DNA from: an uncultured Oscillospiraceae bacterium
Lineage (GTDB): Bacteria; Bacillota; Clostridia; Oscillospirales; Ruminococcaceae
Length of the DNA: 15,367 bases
Direction of reading: 5' to 3'
Assembly (NCBI GenBank): GCA_900552845.1
Contig: USBC01000027.1
Location: 1 to 15,367 of the forward strand
The number at the start of each line of letters is the position of its first letter. Position 1 is the stretch's first letter. The position numbers and the translations under genes were made by a program. Below the pieces are notes generated by a model. It was not told the DNA's origin. It saw only the letters and a list, made by a program, of their open reading frames with translations, and did no database searches. This document shows positions 6,959 through 13,079 of the stretch, one piece after another.

Positions 6959-7234
6959 TTACGGCAGCAGCTCGTACAGTATGTCTTCCAATTCAGTCGG
7001 GGTAACTTCCCGCTCTGCCAGATATTCCAGCAGAAGCTCTCCCACCCGCCGATCCTCCAGCCATGCAGGGATTTGCTTGCAGCGCTCCGCCTGTGGGGGA
7101 AGCCCCTCCACACAGCAGCGCACGCCGTACAGCCGCACCCTACCGCATAGCTCCGCAGTCAGGGTATAGCGCACGCAGCACCGCTCCCCTTCCTCACCGT
7201 TCATCTCCCGATGCAGCGTCATAACCTCCGTCAT
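6959..7234 (-). CDS. DUF6514-like small protein
   Basis: This 91-aa protein has no signal peptide or membrane segment. It resembles the DUF6514 family of small clostridial proteins by overall plan: a central beta-rich part around LYGVRCC (35-41), and a C-terminal helical stretch, TPTELEDILYELLP (78-91), that matches the typical family ending. It is acidic at the C-terminus and has five cysteines (19, 20, 30, 40, 41, with another at 52), more than I would expect, though no clear metal site. The start is firm: AAAAGGAGG (7248-7240) is 5 bases before the ATG. A TATAAT lies at 7280-7275 on the minus strand without a matching -35. It diverges from the Xre gene and is monocistronic, closed by its own terminator. 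Function is unknown; the family name is from recall, not a search. Confidence 0.75.
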   Translation of the reverse strand: MTEVMTLHREMNGEEGERCCVRYTLTAELCGRVRLYGVRCCVEGLPPQAERCKQIPAWLEDRRVGELLLEYLAEREVTPTELEDILYELLP

Positions 7235-7369
7235 AGGTACCTCCTTTTCGATTGCCGCAATTGCTTGTATTCTTATTATAGAGCCCCCTGCCCTCTTCGC
7301 CCAGTCGAAGATTGATGGAAATATTATTGGCAGCCGTTTCCGTGGACATTAGACAAATAAATGCAATTT

Positions 7370-7400
7370 ATTTTGTAAAATGAGGAGATTTTGACAAAAT
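7370..7400. promoter_or_regulatory. Tandem operator-like dyads upstream of the Xre gene
   Basis: Two near-identical palindromes lie about 18 bases apart: ATTTTGTAAAAT (7370-7381) and ATTTTGACAAAAT (7388-7400). The second contains a perfect TTGACA hexamer (7391-7396). Paired A/T-rich dyads overlapping a promoter next to an Xre-type gene suggest autoregulation. An additional inverted pair AAATGCA (7359-7365)/TGCATTT (7432-7438) flanks the region. Binding is an inference. Confidence 0.55.
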
Positions 7401-7432
7401 TGTTTCCATTTCATCATAAAATTTGGTATAAT
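7391..7432 (+). promoter_or_regulatory. Promoter of the Xre gene
   Basis: TATAAT at 7427-7432 is preceded by TGG, making an extended -10 that may need little -35 contact; TTTCCA at 7403-7408 sits 18 bases upstream. The perfect TTGACA at 7391-7396 is too far from it, but would pair with CATAAA (7415-7420) at 18 bases. One of these two arrangements should drive the gene, with the start 29-50 bases before the ATG. Confidence 0.7.
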
Positions 7433-7468
7433 GCATTTGCCCAGTCTGAAGAGAGAAGGGAATGGGAA

Positions 7469-7777
7469 ATGATAGGATACCGCTTGTATCTGCTACGCAA
7501 GGCAGCGGGACTGTCACAAGCCGAGCTGGGAAATATGCTGTCGGTTTCTCACCACACCATATCTTCCTACGAAAAAGGCAAAAGCGAACCCAGCGATGAA
7601 ACCAAAGTGTGGCTTGCCAGATATTTTGGCGTCACGGTGGATTATCTGGTGGGAATGTGCGATGAGCCGTCCCCAAGGTTTTCCGCAGCCGATATGCTCC
7701 TGCCCGAGGGGCTGACGGAGGAACAGCGCTGTGCGGTGCGTGACTATGCACTTTTTCTTGTCGGTCGCAACGGATAA
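7469..7777 (+). CDS. Xre-family helix-turn-helix regulator
   Basis: This 102-aa DNA-binding protein has a Cro/CI-type HTH at about residues 2-58. The HTH core is LSQAELGNMLSVSHHTISSY (15-34), followed by EKGKSEPS and the RYFGVTVDYLVG segment (51-62) common to this family. The short C-terminal tail, LPEGLTEEQRCAVRDYALFL (78-97), is predicted helical and resembles that of other small clostridial Xre proteins. I set the start at the ATG at 7469, with AGAAGGG 8 bases before it. A longer frame from TTG at 7391 would place the promoter inside the gene, so I rejected it. The gene is alone on its transcript, with a promoter and operator-like dyads upstream and a terminator downstream. Targets probably include its own promoter and possibly the divergent DUF6514-like gene, but this is inferred. 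Confidence 0.93.
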   Translation: MIGYRLYLLRKAAGLSQAELGNMLSVSHHTISSYEKGKSEPSDETKVWLARYFGVTVDYLVGMCDEPSPRFSAADMLLPEGLTEEQRCAVRDYALFLVGRNG

Positions 7778-7803
7778 GCTCGCATCTGCCGACGACAACA
7801 AGG

Positions 7804-7850
7804 TGCCGCTGCCCGGTAAAGTGGGGGCAGCGGCACTTTGTTTTGCCTTT
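7804..7850 (+). terminator. Intrinsic terminator of the Xre gene
   Basis: An 11-bp perfect stem TGCCGCTGCCC/GGGCAGCGGCA (7804-7814 and 7825-7835) with a 10-base loop is followed by a T-rich tail (CTTTGTTTTGCCTTTTT). It begins 26 bases after the TAA stop of the Xre gene and isolates it from the phosphodiesterase gene. Confidence 0.88.
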
Positions 7851-7865
7851 TTATCGTCTGGGGGC

Positions 7866-7893
7866 TTGCACCATACCTTTGGTGCGTTATAAT
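7866..7893 (+). promoter_or_regulatory. Promoter of the GDPD gene, with a dyad in the spacer
   Basis: TTGCAC (7866-7871) and a perfect TATAAT (7888-7893) are 16 bases apart, upstream of a start near 7900 and an ATG at 7937. A 6-bp inverted repeat GCACCA-TACCTT-TGGTGC (7868-7885) fills the region from the -35 to the spacer, which is where a repressor operator would sit. Confidence 0.75.
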
Positions 7894-7936
7894 GGTAATC
7901 GGAAATTATATTATAGAGAAAAGAGGGGCTTATCTC

Positions 7937-8788
7937 ATGAAAATCGTCCTCATCATTCTTATCATACTGGCAGTGCTGTTGCTGCTGTTGTTGCTGCTGC
8001 TTCGCCCGGACCCCGCTGCAAGAAGAAAAATGGAGCGCTTTAGCGGGCGTCGGTATGCCCATCGGGGGCTGCACTGTGCCGCCGAGGGTGTGCCGGAGAA
8101 CAGTCTTCCTGCATTCCGCCGCGCGGTGGAGGCAGGCTATGGGATCGAGCTGGACCTGCACCTGACCACCGACGGCAGGCTTGCTGTATTCCACGATGAT
8201 ACACTGGACCGAGTCTGCGGCGTCAGCGGCAGAGTAGAGGAAAAATCCTACGAGGAGCTGCGGCAGCTTCGGCTGCTGGGAACCGAGGAGTATATTCCGC
8301 TCTTTGAGGAGGTCTTGGAGATCGTAGCAGGCAGGATCCCCATGATCATAGAGGTCAAGTACCAAAAGAACTACGTTGCCCTGTGTGAAAAAATGATGGA
8401 GTTGCTTTCCGCCTATACCGGCGAATACTGTGTGGAATCCTTCCACCCGCTCGTTATCATTTGGATGAAAAAGAATGCCCCTGCCGTTGCTCGCGGGCTG
8501 CTTGCCGACCGCTATGTGGAGGGCGAGGGCGATATAAAGCGCAATTCTTTTGGCACATGGGGCTCACAGGAGCTGCTGTTCAACTGGTTGGCGCAGCCGG
8601 ATTTTATCGCCTACAACTACCTGACTGCCCCCCGCACCCGCACCCTTTCCATTACGCGAAAGGTATGGCACACCCCCTGCGTTGCATGGACGGTGCGGCA
8701 GCAGGAAAAGGAGCCGATGGCGCTTCAGCGCTTTGATAGCATTATCTTTGAAGGCTATCGTCCGAATGCCTATATCGAGAGCAAATGA
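7937..8788 (+). CDS. Membrane-anchored glycerophosphodiester phosphodiesterase
   Basis: This 283-aa GDPD-family enzyme is predicted to hydrolyse glycerophosphodiesters to glycerol-3-phosphate and an alcohol, using a divalent metal. One N-terminal membrane segment (about 3-22, including a run of nine leucines) anchors it, probably with the catalytic TIM barrel outside. Catalytic residues are all present: HRG (42-44), ENS (54-56), ELDLHLTTDG (71-80), HDD (86-88) and EVK (139-141). The barrel closes with AWTVR (250-254). The ATG at 7937 has AAGAGGGG 8 bases before it; an in-frame upstream ATG at 7838 is rejected because it lies before the promoter. The leucine run is coded by CTG/TTG repeats (about 7976-8001). 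It converges on the DHHW gene at a shared terminator. The physiological substrate, lipid head group or teichoic-acid-type polymer, cannot be read from sequence. Confidence 0.94.
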   Translation: MKIVLIILIILAVLLLLLLLLLRPDPAARRKMERFSGRRYAHRGLHCAAEGVPENSLPAFRRAVEAGYGIELDLHLTTDGRLAVFHDDTLDRVCGVSGRVEEKSYEELRQLRLLGTEEYIPLFEEVLEIVAGRIPMIIEVKYQKNYVALCEKMMELLSAYTGEYCVESFHPLVIIWMKKNAPAVARGLLADRYVEGEGDIKRNSFGTWGSQELLFNWLAQPDFIAYNYLTAPRTRTLSITRKVWHTPCVAWTVRQQEKEPMALQRFDSIIFEGYRPNAYIESK

Positions 8789-8824
8789 TTTAGCGGCAGC
8801 GTCGCACAGACGGTTTTTACCGGC

Positions 8825-8852
8825 AAAAAACTCCCCCGACGGGGAGTTTTTT
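8825..8852. terminator. Bidirectional intrinsic terminator
   Basis: A perfect 12-bp stem AAAAAACTCCCC/GGGGAGTTTTTT (8825-8836 and 8841-8852) closes a CGAC loop, giving a T run on both strands. It sits between the convergent GDPD gene (stop at 8788) and DHHW gene, whose TAA stop begins inside the stem. Confidence 0.93.
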
Positions 8853-9936
8853 ATTGCTCCAGTGCTGCCAGCCCGGCGGAGAGATCCCGGTTCAGCAGAG
8901 TAGGGGTGCCATACAGCAGCAGGGTGTGGTCATACTCCGCGCCGGAGGCTGCCGCCAGCATTTCCTCATTGCATTGGGTCACATCTACATAGGTGATGCT
9001 GCTGTAATGCAGCGCCAGATATGGAATAACGCACAGGGCGTTTTCATCACCAAGGATCAACAGACTGCGAGGTGCGCTGCCATCTGCTGTTACGGTAATG
9101 CGCGCTGCGCTGCCGCCCAGAATGCAGTCCATGCCATTCGTTTCTTCAAGGGGATACAGCGTATTGGTCAGGGTTACGGTGCCGTCGGCGGCGGTACGCA
9201 TCACATGATAGCCGCGGCTGTCCTCCAGAGGCAGCAGCGCCGTTACCACATCGGGACGCACCTTATCATAGCTCCAGCGGGCGTACAGGTCTCCGGTGCA
9301 GTCATATCGCAGCGGGGTATTGGTAAAGTTCTCCTTGGCATAGGGGTAGTAATCCAGCGCCGACCCCAGCGCCTGATACAGCAGATAGCCGGTCAACTGG
9401 GTGGGACGGGTATCGGTGCGGTAGAAAAGCCGGCTGCCGCTATGCTCGACAAGCAGCGGGTAGCCGTTGATCACCTGCGGACACAGTGCAGAAAGCCGAC
9501 TGGCGGCATTTTGCAGCCAGCTTTCCTGATCAAACAGCAGGGCGGCTTCCGGCAGCAGCTGACTGCTGATAGCGCAGGCACTGGGCAGCAGCGCCGCACA
9601 GACCGTCCGTGTGCGGCAGTAATTTTCCAGTGCGCAGAGGTTTGCTTCTCCCTGCGCTTCGTCCTTCACGGTCAGGTTTTCAATCAACCCCTCTCCCGTA
9701 AAGTAAATGCCGTCGATCTCCTGAACACCGCCCATCATCAGCAGGGTGGTTTTCCAGCCCTTCAGGGTATCACTCAGCGGCAGATTTTCCCGCAGGGCAG
9801 TCTCGGCTTTCTCACCGAATCCGCCCTCCGCGGCGGCAAAGTCGCTGCCGAACCGTCCCGTAAGAAGCAGACTGCCCAGCAGCCCGCCGAACAGCAGCAC
9901 GGCATAAATCATGGCAATAATGCGATAGCGTTTCAT
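8851..9936 (-). CDS. DHHW-family (AlgX/AlgJ-like) protein with altered signature motifs
   Basis: The 361-aa protein has an N-terminal membrane anchor or signal segment (about 6-26), then an extracytoplasmic domain of the DHHW/AlgX type. Such proteins usually work with an MBOAT membrane acyltransferase to acetylate surface polysaccharides, through an SGNH-like Ser/Asp-His site. The family frame is recognisable: FYRTD (171-175) aligns with the start of the usual YRTDHHWT signature, and LLILGDENALCVIPYLALHY (292-311) aligns with the usual KDSYA..LVPFLA..Y block. However, HHW is replaced by TRP (176-178) and the DSY serine position reads DEN (297-299). It therefore looks inactive or altered. The ATG at 9936 has AAGGGGG 7 bases upstream and follows the MBOAT stop by 12 bases, so the two are co-expressed. 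The frame is otherwise intact with no stops, so it is unlikely to be a decaying pseudogene. Confidence 0.75.
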   Translation of the reverse strand: MKRYRIIAMIYAVLLFGGLLGSLLLTGRFGSDFAAAEGGFGEKAETALRENLPLSDTLKGWKTTLLMMGGVQEIDGIYFTGEGLIENLTVKDEAQGEANLCALENYCRTRTVCAALLPSACAISSQLLPEAALLFDQESWLQNAASRLSALCPQVINGYPLLVEHSGSRLFYRTDTRPTQLTGYLLYQALGSALDYYPYAKENFTNTPLRYDCTGDLYARWSYDKVRPDVVTALLPLEDSRGYHVMRTAADGTVTLTNTLYPLEETNGMDCILGGSAARITVTADGSAPRSLLILGDENALCVIPYLALHYSSITYVDVTQCNEEMLAAASGAEYDHTLLLYGTPTLLNRDLSAGLAALEQ

Positions 9937-9948
9937 TCCGGCACCCCC

Positions 9949-11268
9949 TTACAGCATGAATGCCAGCGAGGTCGCCAGCAGCAGAATATTCCATGCCAAG
10001 GTAGCGGCATGGGAGGCGACAGGGAAGCGGCGGTTGAATCGAGCCAGCAGCGGTGTTGCCGCTCCGCTGCAAAGGAATATGCAGACTGCCAGCAGCAGCC
10101 AGTGGGTCTGCAAAAGATACAGGCAGCTTTGATTGGCAGCCGCCGCACCGCCCAGCCCCAGCATTACCCGCAGAGAGGTTGCCGAAGCCGACAGACTGTT
10201 CCCGCAGTACCAGCAGAAGGAGATAAGAATGGCGATAAAGGTGTAAAGGCGGCACAGGTACGGCGGGATCCTTTCTACATGGCGCTCGATGTACAGCACC
10301 TCAAAGATGATAAATAATCCCAGAAAAGCGCCCCACACCAGATAGTTGAGGTTGATGCCATACCAAAGCCCCATCAGCATGGTGATAAGCAGAATATTGA
10401 CCGAGGTGGAAAGGGGACCGTTATCCTCGGCACCCAGCGCCTGATAGACATACTTGCGTACAAAGCGATTGGCGGAAATATTAAACCGCCCGAAGAAATC
10501 CGCTACCGAGGAGCTTTGCAGCGGGTGATGAAAGTTTTCGGGCAGATCCAAACCGAAGATAGCGCCGGTACCCCGTGCCATATCGCTGTACCCCGAAAGG
10601 GTGAAATATATATAGAAGATATAGCACAGTACATGCAGCCAGGTCCCCAGCACCGTCACCTCCAGCGAAAGCAGCGTTTCCCACTGGAGGATCAGCTCCC
10701 GCAGCGAACCGGCAAGCACCACGATCTTGGCAAGTCCGCGCAAAAACTGTACCATGCCGCGGGTGATGCCCTCGGCGGTCATTTGCAGGTTTTCCAGCTG
10801 CGGAATAAACTGCTGTGCCGATACAACGGGACCGATGTACAGCTTACCGAAAAAGCAGCAGAACACTCCGTAGCAGACGGGATCCTCAATCGGTTCGCAT
10901 TCGCCGCGGTACAGGTCGATGAGATACCCTACCGAGGTAAAGGCAGCGATAAAAACACCCACCGGCAGGATCAGCTTATCCAGTTCGGTCAGGATCGAGC
11001 AGGCTACCGCAAGAGCAATGTCCTTGATGACGCAGCCCAACAGGATTGTGCGTGCTTTCGGGTGTGCCATGGCAATGTACCGTGCCAACAGATAGTCCGG
11101 AATCATAACAGCCAGCAGCAGCAAAAGGCTCAGCGGAGATAGCAGCCCGACAAATAAAAGCGAGTAGCAAAGCAAAAAGACCCGCCGCATACTGCCGCGC
11201 AGGAAATAGTAAATCAGTCCGCCTACCGGCAGCAGCAGGAATAAAAATCCCAGCGAGTAAAGCTGCAT
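9949..11268 (-). CDS. MBOAT-family membrane protein lacking the catalytic histidines
   Basis: This 439-aa protein has many hydrophobic segments and MBOAT hallmarks: a GPVV loop (146-149; usually AGPI), LSGYSDMARGTGAIFGL (224-240), PENFHHPL (243-250) and an ADFFGRFNIS block (256-265). In AlgI/DltB-type acyltransferases the last block reads FWRRWHIS and a later one LWHG. Here these are RFNIS (Asn263) and LWYG (Tyr303, codon TAT at 10362-10360), so both conserved histidines are absent. Normal members pass acyl groups across the membrane to modify surface polymers. The ATG at 11268 has AGGAGG 8 bases before it; the frame is open for 45 more codons upstream, but those come from a GC-rich structured element. 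No clear promoter is seen; it follows the comEC-holA-Toprim genes and may be read through from them. DHHW partner follows. Confidence 0.85.
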   Translation of the reverse strand: MQLYSLGFLFLLLPVGGLIYYFLRGSMRRVFLLCYSLLFVGLLSPLSLLLLLAVMIPDYLLARYIAMAHPKARTILLGCVIKDIALAVACSILTELDKLILPVGVFIAAFTSVGYLIDLYRGECEPIEDPVCYGVFCCFFGKLYIGPVVSAQQFIPQLENLQMTAEGITRGMVQFLRGLAKIVVLAGSLRELILQWETLLSLEVTVLGTWLHVLCYIFYIYFTLSGYSDMARGTGAIFGLDLPENFHHPLQSSSVADFFGRFNISANRFVRKYVYQALGAEDNGPLSTSVNILLITMLMGLWYGINLNYLVWGAFLGLFIIFEVLYIERHVERIPPYLCRLYTFIAILISFCWYCGNSLSASATSLRVMLGLGGAAAANQSCLYLLQTHWLLLAVCIFLCSGAATPLLARFNRRFPVASHAATLAWNILLLATSLAFML

Positions 11269-11321
11269 CTTCGTCGCCTCCTTTTCTTGGTATGGTATAT
11301 GCCGCAGACTGCGGGCATTCG

Positions 11322-11399
11322 GCGGCGCCCCGCGCCGTCGCCTGCGGCGACGGGCGGGCGTTCCGCCCGCTGCCCCCCTGCGGGGGTGCGGGGCGCCGC
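11322..11399. repeat. Cloverleaf-like three-hairpin element (copy B)
   Basis: Perfect 12-bp outer arms, GCGGCGCCCCGC (11322-11333) and its complement (11388-11399), enclose three hairpins: 11335-11353 (8 bp, TGC loop), 11354-11370 (7 bp, TTC loop) and 11374-11386 (5 bp, TGC loop). The plan matches copy A at 5255-5342, but the arm sequences differ, so structure rather than sequence is conserved. It starts 46 bases after the stop of the Toprim gene and ends about 53 bases before the MBOAT start. It has no T run, so it is not a standard terminator. Confidence 0.87.
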
Positions 11400-11445
11400 A
11401 CATGGCTCTCCGCAGTTTCCTCCGGTTTTATAGCCGCGGCAACTA

Positions 11446-12030
11446 TTACAGCTCCGCCGCCAGCGCCTCCAGCTCCTCCGGCGTGACCAGCCTGCTGAGC
11501 ACCGCCGGCAGAGCATTGGCACTTAGGCCCTGCGGCAGCGCCAGCCGTCGACACAGCGCCCGCCGCCGCTCAGCACTGCCCGCTCCGCCGGAAAGTCCTA
11601 GCCGGTACAGGTCTGCCTTGGTGATGGCGGCAGGGCAGGGGGCGCCGCAGCCCTCCAGCAGTCCCGCCTGCTCCAGGATCTCCAACAGCGTTTCGGGCGG
11701 CATGCCCTCAACGCCCAGCTTGCCTTCGGCACTGGGGGCGGACTTGCGCCGTTCCTTGCCGTATATTTCGGGAGTATAGATCTGGATCAGCCGATCCGGC
11801 GGAATCACGCCCGCCAAATGGCCCCGAATGGCAAAGCCCGCACGGTCGCTGTCAGTCAGCACCGCCACGGGGCTTTTTTCGGCAAGCCGCCGCAGCAGCG
11901 AAAGCATTTCCTCATTTTTATAGATACGAAAGCCATTGGTGAGGAAAATATCTCCCTCAACCAGATTACACAGCGCCGCTTTATCGTATTTTCCCTCCAC
12001 AATAAGCGGATATTTCAGCCGGCGCTTCAT
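11446..12030 (-). CDS. RNase M5-like Toprim/DUF4093 protein
   Basis: This 194-aa protein has an N-terminal Toprim domain with its acidic metal-binding motifs: VEGKYDK (11-17, catalytic Glu12) and TDSDRAG (59-65). A C-terminal RNase M5-type domain (DUF4093) follows, including GKERRK (91-96), GKLGVEG (103-109), ITKADL (136-141) and the GLS.N helical end (168-172). RNase M5 trims the 5S rRNA precursor in Bacillus; this clostridial branch has the same domain plan and length, but the RNA substrate is not shown here. GGAGG lies 8 bases before the ATG, which overlaps the holA stop (ATGA). It is the third gene of the comEC operon, followed 46 bases later by cloverleaf copy B. It could alternatively be a Toprim protein with another nucleic-acid role. 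Confidence 0.88.
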   Translation of the reverse strand: MKRRLKYPLIVEGKYDKAALCNLVEGDIFLTNGFRIYKNEEMLSLLRRLAEKSPVAVLTDSDRAGFAIRGHLAGVIPPDRLIQIYTPEIYGKERRKSAPSAEGKLGVEGMPPETLLEILEQAGLLEGCGAPCPAAITKADLYRLGLSGGAGSAERRRALCRRLALPQGLSANALPAVLSRLVTPEELEALAAEL

Positions 12031-13079
12031 GGCATTTCCCTCCGCAGCAGCTCAATGAGCCGTAGGATCGTCACTTCCAGCACGGTACGCCCGTCGGCGG
12101 CGCTTTGCTTCATGCGGGCATCGGCGTCTGCCAGAATTTCCAAAGCACCCCCCAAAGCAGGACGGCTCAGCCTGCCGCACTGCTCCAGTGCTTTGGTGAA
12201 GCGGTAGCTGCCGCCGTAGCCCAGCTCCTTGCGGGCGGTCGCTTCCGCTACCCCGCCGCGCCGTACCGCGGCAGCGCGGTAATAGTCTACAAAGGACATA
12301 GTAAGAATGGTCAGTATGCTTTCCGGACGCTCCTGCAAAAAAAGCAGATCATCTACGATTGCCATAGCGCCGTTAAAATCGCCCCTCAGTACCCTGTCAC
12401 CCAACTGGAATACATTGGCGTCCACCGTAGGGGTGACCATTGCCTCAATATCCTCCTTCAGAATCTTGCCGGTGTAGCCGCGGTATGCCGCCAGCTTTTC
12501 CACCTCCTGCCGCAGCCGCAGGCTGTCCAGTCCACAGTAATCCGCCAGCAGGGCGGCTTCCTCCGGCTCCAGCACACAGCCCAGCCGCAGCGCCGTCTGC
12601 CGCGCAAATTTTCCTACGTCACCGCGTGTCATGGCGGCAAAACGGCATACGCCGCCCGCCTTGTCGCACAGGTTCAGGAGCTTTGTCGCCGCCGCTTCTT
12701 TTTTGGCGAATTGCTTGGCGTTGCCCCGCACCGTCAGGATCAGCACACCGTCCTCGGCGGGCTGAGAAAGTAACTCAGAGAGCTTGCTCATGCCGGTGCT
12801 GCCCAGCCCCGAGGGGTTCAGATCGTCTACCACGACACACTTTTGTCCGGGGGTAAAGCTCATCGACCACAAAAGATCGGCAATGCCGTCCCAGTCCACC
12901 TCGCCGCTGCCGTCGCAGCGCAGCAGGTTCATGCTGTCATTTTGGGGAATGGCGGCTTTTACCAGACGCTCCCGCGCTGTCTCGATCTGGCGGTTTTCTT
13001 CTCCGTACAGCAGATAAACCGGCAGCAAGGCTCCGGCTTTAATATGGGTATCCAGCGCTCTCAGATCGGGAAAGATCAC
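12027..13079 (-). CDS. holA: DNA polymerase III subunit delta
   Basis: HolA is the clamp-loader delta subunit that opens the beta sliding clamp. The protein is 350 aa, normal for Firmicutes. The N-terminal AAA-like domain begins PVYLLYGEEN (20-29); the arrangement of the central domain and the helical C-terminal collar domain (rich in SILTILTMSFVDYYR-type and EQCGRLSRPALGGALEIL-type segments) fits the family. As in other delta subunits there is no functional Walker A motif. The start is GTG at 13079, with AAGGAGG 10 bases upstream and a GTGA overlap with the comEC stop; the longer in-frame start at 13160 would overlap comEC by about 85 bases and has no better ribosome site. comEC-holA is a conserved gene order in Firmicutes, which supports both names. 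Confidence 0.93.
   Translation of the reverse strand: MIFPDLRALDTHIKAGALLPVYLLYGEENRQIETARERLVKAAIPQNDSMNLLRCDGSGEVDWDGIADLLWSMSFTPGQKCVVVDDLNPSGLGSTGMSKLSELLSQPAEDGVLILTVRGNAKQFAKKEAAATKLLNLCDKAGGVCRFAAMTRGDVGKFARQTALRLGCVLEPEEAALLADYCGLDSLRLRQEVEKLAAYRGYTGKILKEDIEAMVTPTVDANVFQLGDRVLRGDFNGAMAIVDDLLFLQERPESILTILTMSFVDYYRAAAVRRGGVAEATARKELGYGGSYRFTKALEQCGRLSRPALGGALEILADADARMKQSAADGRTVLEVTILRLIELLRREMP

Noticed and set aside
8854..10317. A 487-codon open frame on the plus strand
   Set aside because: It is antisense to the DHHW and MBOAT genes, which have recognisable domains and ribosome sites. The plus-strand product is glutamine/alanine-rich with no domain I recognise.
11269..11403. Upstream extension of the MBOAT gene to an ATG at 11403
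   Set aside because: The extra 45 residues are Arg/Gly/Pro-rich translation of the cloverleaf element, while the ATG at 11268 has an AGGAGG at good spacing.
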